Assembly (NCBI GenBank): GCA_951799425.1
Contig: OX637405.1
Location: 19,069,089 to 19,133,088 of the forward strand
DNA length: 64,000 nucleotides
Source of the DNA: Ilex aquifolium
Lineage: Eukaryota; Streptophyta; Magnoliopsida; Aquifoliales; Aquifoliaceae
Direction of reading: 5' to 3'
Shown here: positions 33,744 to 45,439 of the stretch, one piece after another
How the letters are laid out: every line of letters starts with the position of its first letter
Position numbering within the stretch: position 1 is the stretch's first letter
Translations under genes and position numbers: made by a program
Notes under the pieces: model-generated
Told to the model about the DNA's origin: nothing
What the model saw: the letters and a program-made list of their open reading frames with translations, nothing else
Databases searched by the model: none

Positions 33744-36700
33744 CTATAAGAATGTACCTCCATCCTCAAATAAGAAAGGATAGTTGGCACGTATGGTGTC
33801 CTCACGCTCCCATGTTGCCTCCTCCACTCCTCGGTGCTGCCACAACACTTTCACTAGCCTCACGGTCTTGCCTCGCAAAACCTGCTCTCGGCTATCCATG
33901 ACACGCACTGGTCCCTCCTCGAAGGTCCCATCCGCATCAACTATGAGCTCGCCCCAATCCACAACATGTGTCGGATCTGGAGTATACTTCCGGAGCATGG
34001 AGACATGGAATACGGCGTGAACACCCGATAAAGTTGGCGGTAACGCCAATCTGTAAGCCACAGTGCCAACTCTCTCAAGCACCTCAAAGGGCCCAATATA
34101 CCTCGGCGACAGTTTTCCCCGCTTGCCGAATCTGATCACCCCTCTCTTAGGCATCACCTTTAAGAAGACGTGGTCTCCCACCTCAAATTCCAGAGGCCGC
34201 CGCCGCCTATCGGCGTAACTCTTCTGCCGGCTCTGAGCCGTGAGAAGACGCTTCCTTATCAGGTTCACCTTCTCCGAGGTGTCTCTAATCAAGTCTGGAC
34301 CCGTAGAGGGTCTTTCCCCAACTTCAGTCCAACAAACCGGAGAACGACAAGGCCTCCCATAAAGCGCCTCATAGGGTGCCATCCGTATGCTCGCCTGATA
34401 ACTGTTATTGTAGGCGAATTCCACTAAGGGCAAATGCTCTTCCCAGCTACCCTTGAGATCTAGGACGCATGCCCGTAGCATGTCCTCTAATGTCTGGATG
34501 GTCCTCTCCGACTGACCGTCCGTTTGGGGATGGTAGGCTGTGCTCATCCTCAACTGAGTTCCCATGGCTCGCTGGAAACTCTCCCAAAAGTGAGCCGTAA
34601 ACCTGGGATCCCGATCCGATACTATAGACACGGGTACCCCATGCAACCGGACTATCTCCCTTATGTACAACCTGCAGAATTCCTCCAGAGTGAAGGTCAT
34701 CCGCACCGCCAAAAAGTGTGCCGACTTCGTAAGCCGGTCCACTATCACCCACACCGCATCATGTCCCCGTGATGTCCGTGGCAAGTGGGTCACAAAGTCC
34801 ATTGTGATGTGCTCCCACTTCCACTCAGCCACTTCCAAGGGCTGGAGCAACCCTGCTGGCCTCTGGTGCTCGGCTTTAATCTGCTGACATGTGAGGCATC
34901 TACTGACAAAGTCGCCAATTTGCCTCTTCATTCCGCTCCAGTAATACTGGCGACGAAGATCATGATACATCTTCGTGCCGCCTGGGTGCACCGCAAAACG
35001 AGAGCAATGGAACTCCCTGAGGATCTCCTCTCTCAGCTCCGCCGACTGGGGAACCACTACCCTTCCCCTAAACCGAAGACTGTCATCCGAGTGAATGGCC
35101 CAGCCCTCGTCACCAGTACCCGCCTGCACTCGGTCCCTGATGGATGATAACTCTGAGTCCTGTCTCTGTGACTCGATCACTCTGCTCAGTAGGGAAGGCG
35201 TAGCCACCAAACTCCCTAAAACACCCTGAGTCCGACCCCGATAATGCAGCCCAAATTGGCCCACGGCCTCAAGCATCCGCCACTCCCGGGAAGCCACACT
35301 AGCTAAGACACCTCGTGACTTCCGACTAAGTGCGTCAGCCACCACATTTGCCTTACCGGGGTGGTAATGCAAAGTGAAGTCATAGTCTTCTAGGTACTCC
35401 ATCCACCTACGTTGCCTCATGTTGAGGTCCCGTTGAGTGAAGATGTACTTCAGACTTTTGTGGTCCGAAAACACTTCAAATCGTTCACCATACAAATAGT
35501 GGCGCCAAGCCTTTAAGGCAAAGACAACGGCTGCCAACTCCATGTCATGCGTGGGGTAATTCTGCTCGTGATTCTTCAACTGTCGAGAACCATAAGCCAC
35601 CACTCTCCCGGACTGCATCAAGACACAACCCAGTCCGTCTTTAGAGGCATCGCAATATATCGTGTAGTTTTGTCCCCTTTCTGGAACAATCAAGATAGGA
35701 GCTGAAGTGAGTCTCCTCTTTAGTTCTTGGAATGCCTTCTCACACGAATCATTCCACTCGAACTTGACCTCCTTCCGGGTCAATCTAGTCATAGGTGCGG
35801 CGAGTCGGGAGAAGTCCTCGATGAACCTCCGGTAATACCCTGCCAATCCCAAGAAACTACGTATCTCGAAGACTGACCTTGGCCTCTCCCAGTTCATAAC
35901 TGCCTCGACTTTCTCCGGATCAACTGATACCCCCGAAGCCGACACCACGTGTCCCAAAAATTTCACCTCCGTAAGCCAAAATTCACACTTGCTGAACTTG
36001 GCGTACAACTGGTGGTCCCTCAAGGTCTGGAGAACAATCCTTAAGTGACCCTCATGCTCCTCGTCTGTCTTGGAGTAGATCAGGATGTCATCAACAAACA
36101 CTACGACAAACTGATCTAAATAGGGCTGGAACACCCTATGCATGAGATCCATAAATGCCGCCGGGGCATTCGTCAACCCAAATGGCATCACCGTGAACTC
36201 GAAATGCCCGTACCGCGTTCTGAACGCCGTCTTAGGGATATCTGACTCCCTAATCCTCAACTGATGGTAGCCCGTGCGGAGATCTATTTTTGAATAGACC
36301 CGCGCTCCCCTCAGCTGATCAAACAGATCATCGATCCTCGGCAAAGGGTACCTATTCTTGATGGTGACCCGGTTCAACTGCCGATAGTCTATACACAATC
36401 GAAGGGTCTTATCCTTCTTCTTGGCAAACAGCACCGGAGCGCCCCAAGGTGAGGTACTCGGTCTAATAAAGCCCTTGTCCAATAATTCTTGTAATTGAAC
36501 CTTGAGTTCTTGCAACTCAGCTGGCGCCATCCTATGTGGAGTCATAGAAATGGGTGAAGTACCCGGATGCAACTCAACGCTAAAGTCCACATCCCTATGG
36601 GGAGGTAATCCCGGTAACTCGTCCGGAAAAACGTCCTCATATTCACACACCACCCGAGGTAGACCCAATTCTTGTCTCGCCTCGTCCTCCAGGGTAAGGC

Positions 36701-38330
36701 TCGCAAGCCAACCCATCAATTGCCCATGCCATCGTGAATCATACACGACTTGAGGTAGAGCATCATGCTTTTCCCCCTGAAACTTGAAACAAACACCGTC
36801 CGGTGTATAGGCGGTGACCCTCTTCCTGTCACAATCAATAACGACCCGATACGCCGCCAACCAGTCCATCCCAAGGATGACATCGAATTCCGACATGTCC
36901 ATAACCCTAAGGTCCACGGTGAGTAGAATCCCCGAGATCTCTAGCTCACAACCCCGACATATCTGATTCACACACACCCTAGCTCCTAGGGGTGAATTCA
37001 CATGTAACGGCTCCTCCAAGGTATCAACCTCTAAGCCCAAATCCCTCACACATGATGCAGAAATGAATGAATGTGATGCACCAGAATCAAATAACACTTT
37101 AGTCCATAGGCGAGAAAGTAGAAATGTACCCTGAATGACTGACTGGTCCACTGGCTCAGCCTGAGGTGTAATGGCGTAGACACGCCCCTGGGTCCCCGAA
37201 GTCCCGGCCTGCATGCCCTGTCCTCGGCCTCGACCCATGCCTTGGCTCATCTGGCCCGACTGCGGAGTCCCCGCTCGAAAGGTGGTAGGGGCCTGAGTAG
37301 CGCCCTGGAACTGATACTGGTTTCCCTGGCCCGTGGTGGGGTAGGGAGGAACAAGGCGTGTCTGCGACTGCCCTACTGATGACTGGGACTGAGGTGTCCC
37401 ATAGCTCTGGGATCCTTGCCTCTGCGGACAATCCCGCTTCATATGCCCCGGTTGGTGGCAATGGAAACATGTCTTCTGGCCCGCCTGGTAGGTAGTCCTG
37501 AAGTTTCTCCCGCCTTGGGAAAGCTGACCTTGGCCTTGGCCTTGATAGCCGCGGCCCTGTCCTTGAGGAGCAGAGGTCCTCTGTTTCTTCCCCGAACTAG
37601 AAGAAGAGGATTGGCCCTCCTTCTTCTTATCCTTAGCACCCGCCTCACGGATGCTTCGAGCATCGTCCACCTCCCTCTCAATGGCCATAGCTGTCTCGAC
37701 CATAGAGTCCAAGTCTTGCAGGCGGAGGCCCACAATCTTTCCCCGGATGGATAGCTTCAACCCATCCTCAAACCTTCTTACCTTGGCCATATCCGTGGCC
37801 ACGTAATCATCAGCAAATCGGGCTAATTCGGTGAACTTAGCCACATACTCCATCACTGTCATTGACCCTTGCTTCAAATCTAGAAACTCGCGGGCCTTTG
37901 CATGTCGAACGGCCGTTGGGAAATATTTACCCATGAAGAGCTCCTTGAACTCTCCCCATGTCATGGCCTCTAAGTTCTTCGAGGCCGTCACCCAATCCCA
38001 CCACAATTGGGCTTCTCCTTCTAGCTGGAATGCAGCTAGCCTTATCTTAGTAGCGTCTGAGGTGACCTCCATCGCCCCTAAGATCTTGTTGACTTGCCGG
38101 AACCAATGGTCGGCCACCATCGGGTCCGCCCCTCCCATGAAGACTGGAGGTTTGTGTGCTTTAAACTGTTGGAGGTTACTCGCGCCTCCATGTCCGGCAT
38201 TTGCACTAGCTTGTGCAACAGTAGCCGCCATTAGGCCCATGGTTTCCGTAAACGCTCGTTGATCGAAGACCGGTGGTGGTTGGTTATTGTTCCGCCCACC
38301 GCCTCGACGTCCTCTTCTTCCACTTGCCAT
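33744..38330 (-). CDS. Element K Gag-Pol polyprotein, 1528 aa
   Basis: It is one uninterrupted frame. Gag core at residues 55-225 ([20 protein letters not shown]). Zinc knuckle [14 protein letters not shown] at 288-301, C-x2-C-x4-H-x4-C. Retropepsin [12 protein letters not shown] near 413-424. RT at about 600-830 with [10 protein letters not shown] at 745-754. RNase H with [17 protein letters not shown] and FSDHKSL. Integrase zinc domain near 1108-1150 (H..H, CLTCQQ), then the catalytic core with [15 protein letters not shown] and QSERTIQ giving D-D-E at about 1178, 1239 and 1275. The C-terminus (about 1475-1520, [19 protein letters not shown]) is a degenerate chromodomain as in Tekay/Del, thought to guide insertion to heterochromatin. 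Length and all catalytic residues fit an active element. The start at 38330 lies about 340 nt after the primer site. Confidence 0.95.
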   Translation of the reverse strand: MASGRRGRRGGGRNNNQPPPVFDQRAFTETMGLMAATVAQASANAGHGGASNLQQFKAHKPPVFMGGADPMVADHWFRQVNKILGAMEVTSDATKIRLAAFQLEGEAQLWWDWVTASKNLEAMTWGEFKELFMGKYFPTAVRHAKAREFLDLKQGSMTVMEYVAKFTELARFADDYVATDMAKVRRFEDGLKLSIRGKIVGLRLQDLDSMVETAMAIEREVDDARSIREAGAKDKKKEGQSSSSSSGKKQRTSAPQGQGRGYQGQGQGQLSQGGRNFRTTYQAGQKTCFHCHQPGHMKRDCPQRQGSQSYGTPQSQSSVGQSQTRLVPPYPTTGQGNQYQFQGATQAPTTFRAGTPQSGQMSQGMGRGRGQGMQAGTSGTQGRVYAITPQAEPVDQSVIQGTFLLSRLWTKVLFDSGASHSFISASCVRDLGLEVDTLEEPLHVNSPLGARVCVNQICRGCELEISGILLTVDLRVMDMSEFDVILGMDWLAAYRVVIDCDRKRVTAYTPDGVCFKFQGEKHDALPQVVYDSRWHGQLMGWLASLTLEDEARQELGLPRVVCEYEDVFPDELPGLPPHRDVDFSVELHPGTSPISMTPHRMAPAELQELKVQLQELLDKGFIRPSTSPWGAPVLFAKKKDKTLRLCIDYRQLNRVTIKNRYPLPRIDDLFDQLRGARVYSKIDLRTGYHQLRIRESDIPKTAFRTRYGHFEFTVMPFGLTNAPAAFMDLMHRVFQPYLDQFVVVFVDDILIYSKTDEEHEGHLRIVLQTLRDHQLYAKFSKCEFWLTEVKFLGHVVSASGVSVDPEKVEAVMNWERPRSVFEIRSFLGLAGYYRRFIEDFSRLAAPMTRLTRKEVKFEWNDSCEKAFQELKRRLTSAPILIVPERGQNYTIYCDASKDGLGCVLMQSGRVVAYGSRQLKNHEQNYPTHDMELAAVVFALKAWRHYLYGERFEVFSDHKSLKYIFTQRDLNMRQRRWMEYLEDYDFTLHYHPGKANVVADALSRKSRGVLASVASREWRMLEAVGQFGLHYRGRTQGVLGSLVATPSLLSRVIESQRQDSELSSIRDRVQAGTGDEGWAIHSDDSLRFRGRVVVPQSAELREEILREFHCSRFAVHPGGTKMYHDLRRQYYWSGMKRQIGDFVSRCLTCQQIKAEHQRPAGLLQPLEVAEWKWEHITMDFVTHLPRTSRGHDAVWVIVDRLTKSAHFLAVRMTFTLEEFCRLYIREIVRLHGVPVSIVSDRDPRFTAHFWESFQRAMGTQLRMSTAYHPQTDGQSERTIQTLEDMLRACVLDLKGSWEEHLPLVEFAYNNSYQASIRMAPYEALYGRPCRSPVCWTEVGERPSTGPDLIRDTSEKVNLIRKRLLTAQSRQKSYADRRRRPLEFEVGDHVFLKVMPKRGVIRFGKRGKLSPRYIGPFEVLERVGTVAYRLALPPTLSGVHAVFHVSMLRKYTPDPTHVVDWGELIVDADGTFEEGPVRVMDSREQVLRGKTVRLVKVLWQHRGVEEATWEREDTIRANYPFLFEDGGTFL

Positions 38331-38670
38331 CTACACACAAGTCAAATGGCAATGGCACAACAACTTAGTATCCCTAGATAGGGATCAAAGTTAAAACGCT
38401 CAAATCTTTCTCATTGTCTCACTAGTAGAGCGTATGCCTCCAATAGTGGACCCTTTCGCTTTGAACCTTCCCGTTCATTTGCTTTCCCACTCCCAAGGTT
38501 AAGTTCTCTAACCCTAGTGTGTCCATTTCCATACACATTTTACCATGCATATAATACACATACCACATATCACATAACATGTATCAATTTAAGCACATAA
38601 CATGTAATGTACAATGAATGCAATGGTCTAAACCCATGCCCCATCAAGCCCTAGGTAAATCGCATACCTA

Positions 38671-38683
38671 GGCTCTGATACCA
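38671..38683 (-). promoter_or_regulatory. Element K primer binding site, tRNA-Met type
   Basis: The minus strand reads TGGTATCAGAGCC three bases after the 5' LTR, complementary to the 3' end of initiator tRNA-Met. Confidence 0.95.
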
Positions 38684-38686
38684 AGC

Positions 38687-41304
38687 TGTGACACCCCAAA
38701 TTTCCGGGGGTCCTTTATTAACCGTTGACCATCCGTCAACCCGCGGAAATACTCGTGATAGTCGTATAACCCGACACCACGTCACTCACATGCTTTTAAT
38801 CAGATTTACCATCCACAAGGTCAATTATACCTCCATTTATGTCCATTTATGTCATAGAAACCAAAGAAAACAAAGCCCAAAAGCATGGCTAAGCATTTTG
38901 AAAATTTCAAGTTTTTGGAAAAACCTTCCGGAAGGTCGATATACACCTACCGGAAGGTCGCTGAAGGAACTGTTACATGAAAAGGATCAATTTCAAGAAC
39001 TTCCGGAAGGTCGACATCAGTAGCAAAAAAACCTTCCGGAAGGTCCATTCCAGTAGCCAAAACCTTCCGGAAGGTTCATTCCAGAAAACAAAACCTTCCG
39101 GAAGAACTCGGCAGTCAAAAAGAAACCCAAGGCAAAACCTTCCGGAAGGTCCACTCCAGTAGACAAGTCCTTCCGGTAGGTTTTACTCCAGTAGCTAAAA
39201 TCTTCCGGAAGGTTCATTCCAGTGGGCAAAACCTTCCGGAAGGTATTAGCTGTGAGCAAGGCAAGCTGGGGTTTTTAGCAAAACCTTCCGGAAGGCCGAC
39301 ACACACCTTCCGGTAGGTTTTCAGACTGTGAGCATAAAAATGGATTTCTTCCCCCTCCAAACCATCCTTAAAGCTACCCCATACGCTCCAAACTCATTCA
39401 ATACATGTTTAATGAGATTTTCCATATAATACCCAACTCATACAATCTCTATTACAATTCATCCCATAATATATATACATCAAAATGGAATTTTGTTAAA
39501 GGTTTTACAAAACTTAAACTAAGGCCACAAGCCGGCCCCCTTCATGCTTGATGCTCTCCAAATGAGCCATCCGCCGGAGCAAAACCCACACCTGAAATGT
39601 TTTTCCCATAAAGGGTGAGCCACGCTCAATAGGGTATCTCCTAGAGAGGCTACTCCCCAACCTAAATGCATATGAAATGTCACATGCTATCAATCAACAA
39701 TCCACAACAAGAATATATTCCATGTTGAAACGTGTAATGTCATGCTATGAAATGAGGTGAGACTCACTCATGCACATCAACCGAGCCCTTCCCGGCTCCT
39801 CTACACATGCAAGTGCCAATGTGTACCAATCCGTCATTTATGTTCCACATCAAATGACATTTCATTCTAGGGTCTTTGTAAGGGGTGGATGTTCATGGAC
39901 TCACACCAAAGGTCACCCAACCTACACGGAATTCATGGACTTCCACCAACGGTTCCGCGTACACCGACACACTTTATGGGCTCTTATACCAACGGAGTGC
40001 GTATCCAATCACCGGGTCTCTCACCCGAGGGATTTTCTAGCCCTTCTTGCTACCCCAACCCTATCAACATATAAACCATACGACTCGACTAGGTCATCGA
40101 CCCATATTACCCGAGCTCACTCGTCATCCACCATGCGTGGTGAAGACAAACAACCATGCACACACACCTCCTAAAATGCGATGTTCCCGTGCATATGAAA
40201 TGTGATGCTCCATTGCAACACTAACACAATGTTCGATATGGCATGAGTGACATATGAACATTCTCAACACATTCCTCATATTCCATGGCAAAATCATATC
40301 AAAAGCATATAATTCCCATAATACAAATTTCAAGCATGTTATCAACATACTAAAATTTCAAGGCATATATATAAACACATAACATGCCCACAATTTCACA
40401 TAACACATGAATTCACATTAGGTTCATTTCACATATCCAATCATAGAAATCACATTTAGTAACTTCTAAATATCCATCCAAGCTAGGATTTCCTTTACCC
40501 ATTTCAATACCCAATTCACCCAATTTCACAACAATAGGCAAGAGACACATAGGCTATCATCCTACCCATTCCATAAAAACATTATAGGCTTGGAATAAAC
40601 CTTAGTAGGAAGAAGCCCTACCTCTTGAAGCGTGAGGAACGACCAAGGGAAGTTCCAAGACCCGATTCAAGCAAAAACCCTCACTTCCCGAAAATCCCGT
40701 ACCTTGACCTTCGGTAAAACTTGTGCTTTTTGGTATAGCCGCGTAGCCCTCGATGAGTAGAGCGACTTTAATTCTTGGATTGAATGGATCCGAGCTTCGT
40801 AGCCTTCTAGATCGTAGAGAGAAGTGAAGATTTTCAAGCTCTCTCCCTCTCCTCTTTTCTATCGGCTGAACGGCAAGAAGAATGGGGGAAAAATCTGATT
40901 TTCCCCCCTTTATATACCCTTGGAACACTTGGCCCACAACGCGCCACACGACCTCTCTTTTCCGGGTCCGTTTTAACCCCGAAACGATTAAATTTCGTCC
41001 CGATTTAAGTTTAAAATATTTTTATTTCACTTGTCTCTAATATTTCCCCAAATTTGGAAACTTTATAAAAATTTCGTGTACAGGGTCACCCGGGGCCCGT
41101 TCGTCTCGTAAAACGCGAAAAATCCGACTATCTCGGAATTCCACGAAATTTGACGTGGTAACTAGATTTCGCGAGACGAATCCAACGGTGAGGTCCGTTT
41201 CGTCATCCGAGTTCTAGAAAAATTCAGGTTTACAACCTGTACTGTAGTGGCAATTTACCGTTTTGCCCTTTTTCACAAAGGTTGAAATTTTCTCGGGTTT
41301 TACA
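38687..41304 (-). repeat. Element K 5' LTR
   Basis: It is the 5' LTR in the sense of the element, 2618 bp, with TATA box at 40908-40917 (minus) and the palindrome array at 38922-39320. Observed differences from the 3' LTR are a single G/A at 39968 against 32311, a G/A near 40615, a one-base A-run change near 40890, a G/A near 40950 and a G/A near 41266. Confidence 0.95.
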
Positions 41305-41309
41305 TTGTT
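41305..41309. repeat. Target site duplication TTGTT, right copy
   Basis: It matches 31026-31030. Confidence 0.9.
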
Positions 41310-41357
41310 TGTATCATAATGCTGCGTGCTAAAACTTTGCTAGGGACTAGCAAAGCT

Positions 41358-41371
41358 CAAGTTGGGGGGTG
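41358..41371 (+). promoter_or_regulatory. Element D 3' polypurine tract
   Basis: CAAGTTGGGGGGTG abuts the LTR start TGATTCGCACC. It shows that D resumes after K in plus orientation. Confidence 0.85.
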
Positions 41372-43118
41372 TGATTCGCACCAAACTTTGTATATGTTGT
41401 TGTGCAAATCATCTCGGTTTAATTGATTTTTGGAGATTATATTGATGAGAGTTGCGTCAATTGAGCACTTTTTGGTAATCTGTGATTTTTGCAGTTGAAC
41501 AATGCAAATGTCGACTTTTTCAAGCACTCTAAAACAAAGCTTTGATGAATGGAGATAGGGGCTAGCCTTGATGTTGGATTAAAAGAAGAAGGAAGAAAAA
41601 AACCAGACAGCTACCGAACAGCTACCGGTAGCTGATTGCTACTGGAGTTGCAGCTACCGCACAGCTACCGGTAGCTGATTGCTACTGGAGTTGCAGCTAC
41701 CGCACAGATACCGGTAGCCGATTGCTACTGGAGTTGCAGCTACCGGTAGTCAGTGCACAAGCTACCGGTAGCCGAGGCTGTTTCATCCAAATTCTGCTGG
41801 GTTGTTCCTGATGCCTCAAGGGCCCCACCATCTAGTCTCCCTCACTCCTCTGACTCGTCCAACATAGAGAACATCCCTCCTTGTCTTTCTTCTTGGACTT
41901 TGGAGCCATGACATTAATTGAAGAAAGAGAAAATGAGAGCTGCTGGGTGTGCAGACCTGCTCTGCACACCTCTGTCATTCCCTTTCCATGCTACACTCTA
42001 CTGCAGGGAGTCACTGCAGGAACTACAGGAGTGACCAGGCACGTTTTTGAGAAACAAAAGTTCTCCAAGGAAGGAAGGAGGGGGAGGAATTCAGCATTCA
42101 GCATATTTTTGAATAGGGTTTGAGAGAGAGAAACTCTGGGCGGAGAAGACGATGAACAGTAGTTTTTAGAGAGAGAAAGTTGTGATTTTTGTATTTTCTT
42201 CTACTGCATTTATTTTGTAACCTTGAGTAAGGATCTCAGTAGTTCATTGAATGCCATGAATGCCATGAATGTTGTTTTCCCTTCATGTTTGGATAGTTGA
42301 ATGCTCATTTAATATTTCACCATTAATGCTTCAAGTTCTTCACCTTCATATCTATGTAATGGGTTTAAATACATGTTCTTTTAGCTCATAACTTCTTACA
42401 CTTAGTAGCTTTAGAAGTTCATAGACTTGCAATGCACTTCCATTATATAGTCATTTCCATTCCAAGTATGAGTAGCTAAATCCTCTAGTTGGCAAGACCA
42501 AGAGGGATCCCCTTTGGGGATTCCATTTCAACTCTTTCTCCTCTTTCCCTTTAGAGTCAAATGGTTCTTTTTGACCGGATAGAAGATGGATGAATCGATG
42601 AGTCTTTGATTAACCGTAGGCGTAGTCACGGTTTATGCTTAGATACTCACCGGTATCATCCTCGGCTTTCCGTGATTCAAGCGTTCATTCATGCTCAATC
42701 GGAGGAGTGATTTGAGTTGAGGTGGTATACCCATTGGAGTGATCTCTTGGAATTGCCAACACTTGTTTTTATCATTACATTTTCATTAGCATACACTTCA
42801 CCAATCAACTCTTAAGACAAAAGATTTTACATTTCCGTGTTTCACCAAATCATTTCAATCTTGATTCACTACCTTCCCTGTGGATACGACCTTGGAATAC
42901 TCTTCCAAGTTACTCACAACACACGAAAGTCTCCTTGCGATTGGGGAGCATTTTTGTGCATACATTCCCATATTTACATCGTCCCATTTCCCTTTCCTCA
43001 TTGCCCTTTCTTTTGACACCATCCCTAGGGGAAGAAACTCTTCTCCCCCGTTCATACATTGCTTACATTGAGGGATAGTAATTAGGGGTTAGGAAAAGTA
43101 TCGTTTTTGTGACAATCA
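41372..43118 (+). mobile_element. Element D 3' LTR (Athila type)
   Basis: The ends are TGATTCGCACC and GACAATCA, inverted termini TGATT/AATCA, 1747 bp. It shares the TACGACCTTGGAATAC and GGGGAGCATTTTTGTG blocks near 42890-42960 with the LTRs of F and 46113-47970. The palindrome array is at 41608-41773. A TATA-like ATATTTTTGAATAG lies near 42102, followed by repeated AGAGAGAAA leader motifs. Confidence 0.85.
41608..41773. repeat. Palindrome array of element D LTR, unit CTACCGGTAG
   Basis: Five near-perfect CTACCGGTAG sites plus CTACCGAACAG and CTACCGCACAG half sites alternate with the spacer GATTGCTACTGGAGTTGCAG, which occurs three times. The internal array at 29168-29245 is a recognisable copy of its 3' part. 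Confidence 0.9.
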
Positions 43119-43665
43119 ATATCACACTGCTTTTAAAACAATTTTAGGCATGTCTCTTTTTCGATTAGTCTATGGCAAGCCTTGTCACCTACCTGTGGAA
43201 TTGGAACACAGAGCATATTGGGCCATTAAAATGATGAACTTTGACCTAGACAAGGCTGGACTCTGAAGAAAACTTCAGATTAATGAGTTAGAGGAATTGA
43301 GAAATGAGGCATATGACAATGCAAAAATTGCAAAGGAAATGATGAAGGTTTTTCATGTTAAAAACATATTAAGAAAAACCTTTACCCCTTCACAAAAAGT
43401 CCTCTTATTCAATTCAAGGCTCCGCCTGTTTCCTAGTAAGTTGAGATCAATGTGGACTGGGCCTTACATTGTCAAACAAGTGTTTGGACATGGAGCAGTG
43501 GAAGTGAAAAATCAATCAAATTGTAATATTTTTACTGTCAATGGTCAGCGCTTAATACCATTTTTGGAAGATTTTGTTAAAGATGTGAAAACCATTTTTT
43601 TAATGGATCCAGAATATTCCTCCAAGATTCGCGCCTATCGACACAAAAAGGGGTCGGGTCAGTAA
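43119..43665 (+). pseudogene. Element C integrase C-terminal fragment
   Basis: The plus-strand frame from about 43139 reads [28 protein letters not shown], then a TGA near 43264. It continues [20 protein letters not shown] and [16 protein letters not shown] up to a stop at 43663. It matches the integrase ends of A and B. Everything upstream is missing, apparently lost at the border with the LTR of D. Confidence 0.8.
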
Positions 43666-44257
43666 AAATTCAACCCAAATCAACCCGAAAGGATGCCTTT
43701 ATAAGGCCTCCAACCCTTTCCTTTTTCCCCCAATCCGCTGCTGTTCTTCTTCTTCTTCTTCGTTTTGTCTGTTTTCTGTAAAACGACCCACCCCCTGCAA
43801 CTCCATGGCCATACACTCCACATACACAATCTTTTGCTTCATGTTTTGCATTTTAATTTTGTATTTGCTCATGGGTATCCTGCTCTTGTTCACACTCACA
43901 CATAAGGATTTCCATTCTATCCGAAACCCAGATCTTCGTAAGGATAATTAATTTGTGTATTTTGTTTTTAGGCGTCGGAAGATGAACAGATCTCTACTTT
44001 CAATTCTAACTCCACTTTGCATATACTGAAAAATTTGAAACATTGGGGACAATGTTGAGTTTAGGTTGGGGGATGAGAACTACAGTTCATATTTTGTGCC
44101 TTTTAAAAAAAATTTCTTGATTGTATTGAGTATTCTATCTTGCATTTCTTATTTTTACAGTCTTTATAGTAATGATCATGTCTTTAAAGCAGCTTCAATC
44201 ATCTTTGTGACTGGCACACGTTAAAGAACCAGATAGAGTGTCTTAAAGCTAGCAAGC
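43666..44257 (+). other. Element C spacer with internal polypurine tract and conserved block
   Basis: It contains a CTTCTT microsatellite near 43745-43762, a pyrimidine-rich TTTTGTTTTTAG near 43961-43972 that resembles a 3' splice site, an internal polypurine tract TTTAGGTTGGGGGATG at 44060-44075, and the conserved TTTGTGACTGGCACACGTTA block at 44203-44222 with its AAGAACCAGATAG continuation. Confidence 0.55.
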
Positions 44258-44668
44258 ATGGATAGTAAGCTTTTTTGGTTTAGTTTGGGAGTTTTACGCA
44301 CTTTTTTATCTGATGTGCATGCTGTGATAATGAGAAAAGCAAGATTGGTAAGAAAAACCGAAATTTGAGAACAGCAAGTGAAACCACTGTGTGGCAGAAA
44401 CACTTTTGCTAAACGTCGTCGTGCCAAAAGACTTGGTGCTTGCAAACAATGTGGCCTGATCTTTCATATGAAAGAATATAATCAGTGTTCTGAACCAATT
44501 TCTAGTCGCGCACTCGATCGATTAGACTGGATAGTGAATGGGCAGAGTAAGGATTATCCTAAGATGCCATGCTATTCCAGTACTTTGCTTACCCGTTTTG
44601 TGCGACAGGAAATTAGAAGAGTCACTGATTGTTCAAATGGCATGGAGAAAGAGGAAGACTCGGATTAG
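44258..44668 (+). pseudogene. Element C Cys-rich basic protein, one premature stop
   Basis: The frame starts at ATG 44258 (MDSKLFWFSLGVLR) and is homologous to the intact 136- and 134-residue ORFs of A and B. A TGA at 44366-44368 interrupts it. After the stop it continues through the diagnostic core (NTFAKRRRAKRLGACKQCG) and EYNQCSEPISSRALDRLDW, then GQSKDYP and an acidic tail. It is the most diverged of the three copies, about half identical by eye, yet the basic tract, the C-x2-C pair, the third Cys and the GQSKDYP block are kept. That pattern suggests past selection on the protein. Confidence 0.7.
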
Positions 44669-44946
44669 ACTACTTTTTGACAAAATTGTGGAAAACTGTG
44701 CTTTTGGGATGAAAGCCAAAGGTCCGAACTTTTTGTAAAAAGTGTAAATATCTTTTTGTTAGATGTAAAAAATCCTTTTTGCTGAAATAAAATGTGGGCC
44801 GAATAAGGAATGTCCTAAAATACCATCCTTAAGAGTGGGTAGGGACTTATCTTGTGACGCCATGATTTTTTTCAAGTTTAATTTGTGTATATAGCTTTCT
44901 TTTAATATGTATATAAATGTGCATAAAAATTTTAATTTTTGATCTG

Positions 44947-45260
44947 GCATTCGAATGTCAGGTGACGTTCAAACGTTGGCTGCTTACAGTACTTTGGACT
45001 CTACAGGAAATGAAAAGTACTAGGAGCTCTCCACATTCGAACACCATAGTAACGTTTGAACTAGGACAGGACGTTCAAACGCCACACCCACGTTCGAACG
45101 TTAGGAGCTTATAGTACTTTGGCCTCTGAAAGAACATCAAAAGTACTGGGAGCTCTCCACTTTCGAACGCCAGAGTAACGTTCGAACCATCTTCTTAAAA
45201 TCCTTCTACACACGTTCGAATGTCAGTGACGTTTGAATGCTGGTTCCCAGCCTATAAATA
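44947..45260 (+). promoter_or_regulatory. Element C internal promoter: ACGTTCGAACGT array and TATA box
   Basis: About ten sites match ACGTTCGAACGT or variants such as ACGTTCAAACG and ACGTTTGAAC, most differing at the central CG. A ~110-bp segment is duplicated within the array, marked by the repeated GGAGCTCTCCAC. The last site ends at about 45240, and CCTATAAATA is at 45251-45260. After removal of the solo LTR, the accessory ATG lies about 190 nt downstream. The layout matches the internal promoter of A with a different palindrome. Confidence 0.7.
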
Positions 45261-45439
45261 CCTGGTTCATCTTCTTCATTTCAAAATCACCCAAAACCCT
45301 CGGTGACCCTTCACTTTCTAGCCTTCAAAACCTCCTCCATTTTCAATTTCTACAAAAAATCAACCATCCCAAACACATTCCCACCTCATTTATCACTTTT
45401 TCACCAAGAAATCCAAACTTTCCAAGCCCAAAAACCCCC
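45261..45439 (+). other. Element C accessory-ORF leader
   Basis: C-rich, ATG-poor sequence between the TATA box and the solo LTR, ending in the CCCCC target copy at 45435-45439. It fits a 5' untranslated leader. Confidence 0.5.

Larger units (their letters stand above)
31031..41304 (-). mobile_element. Complete Tekay/Del-type chromovirus, element K
   Basis: This is a full-length element of 10,274 bp with two near-identical LTRs, a tRNA-Met primer site, a polypurine tract, an uninterrupted gag-pol frame with a C-terminal chromodomain-like segment, and a TTGTT target duplication. By eye the LTRs differ at four substitutions and one single-base indel over 2.62 kb, so the insertion is recent. 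It lies in the 3' untranslated region of element D, between its accessory ORF and 3' LTR. Nothing in the sequence shows that it is disabled. Confidence 0.95.

Noticed and set aside
37831..38262. 143-codon plus-strand frame opposite element K gag
   Set aside because: It is the antisense shadow of the intact gag-pol frame, and its residues show no family features.
31026..41023. Plus-strand frames of 111-113 codons inside the LTRs of element K
   Set aside because: They arise from the repeated CTTCCGGAAGG units in noncoding LTR sequence and are identical in both LTRs because the LTRs are.
4750..43118. Elements F and D as two halves of one Athila element split by insertions
   Set aside because: Their LTRs differ strongly in sequence and in palindrome type (AACCTTCCGGAAGGTT against CTACCGGTAG), so they are separate copies.
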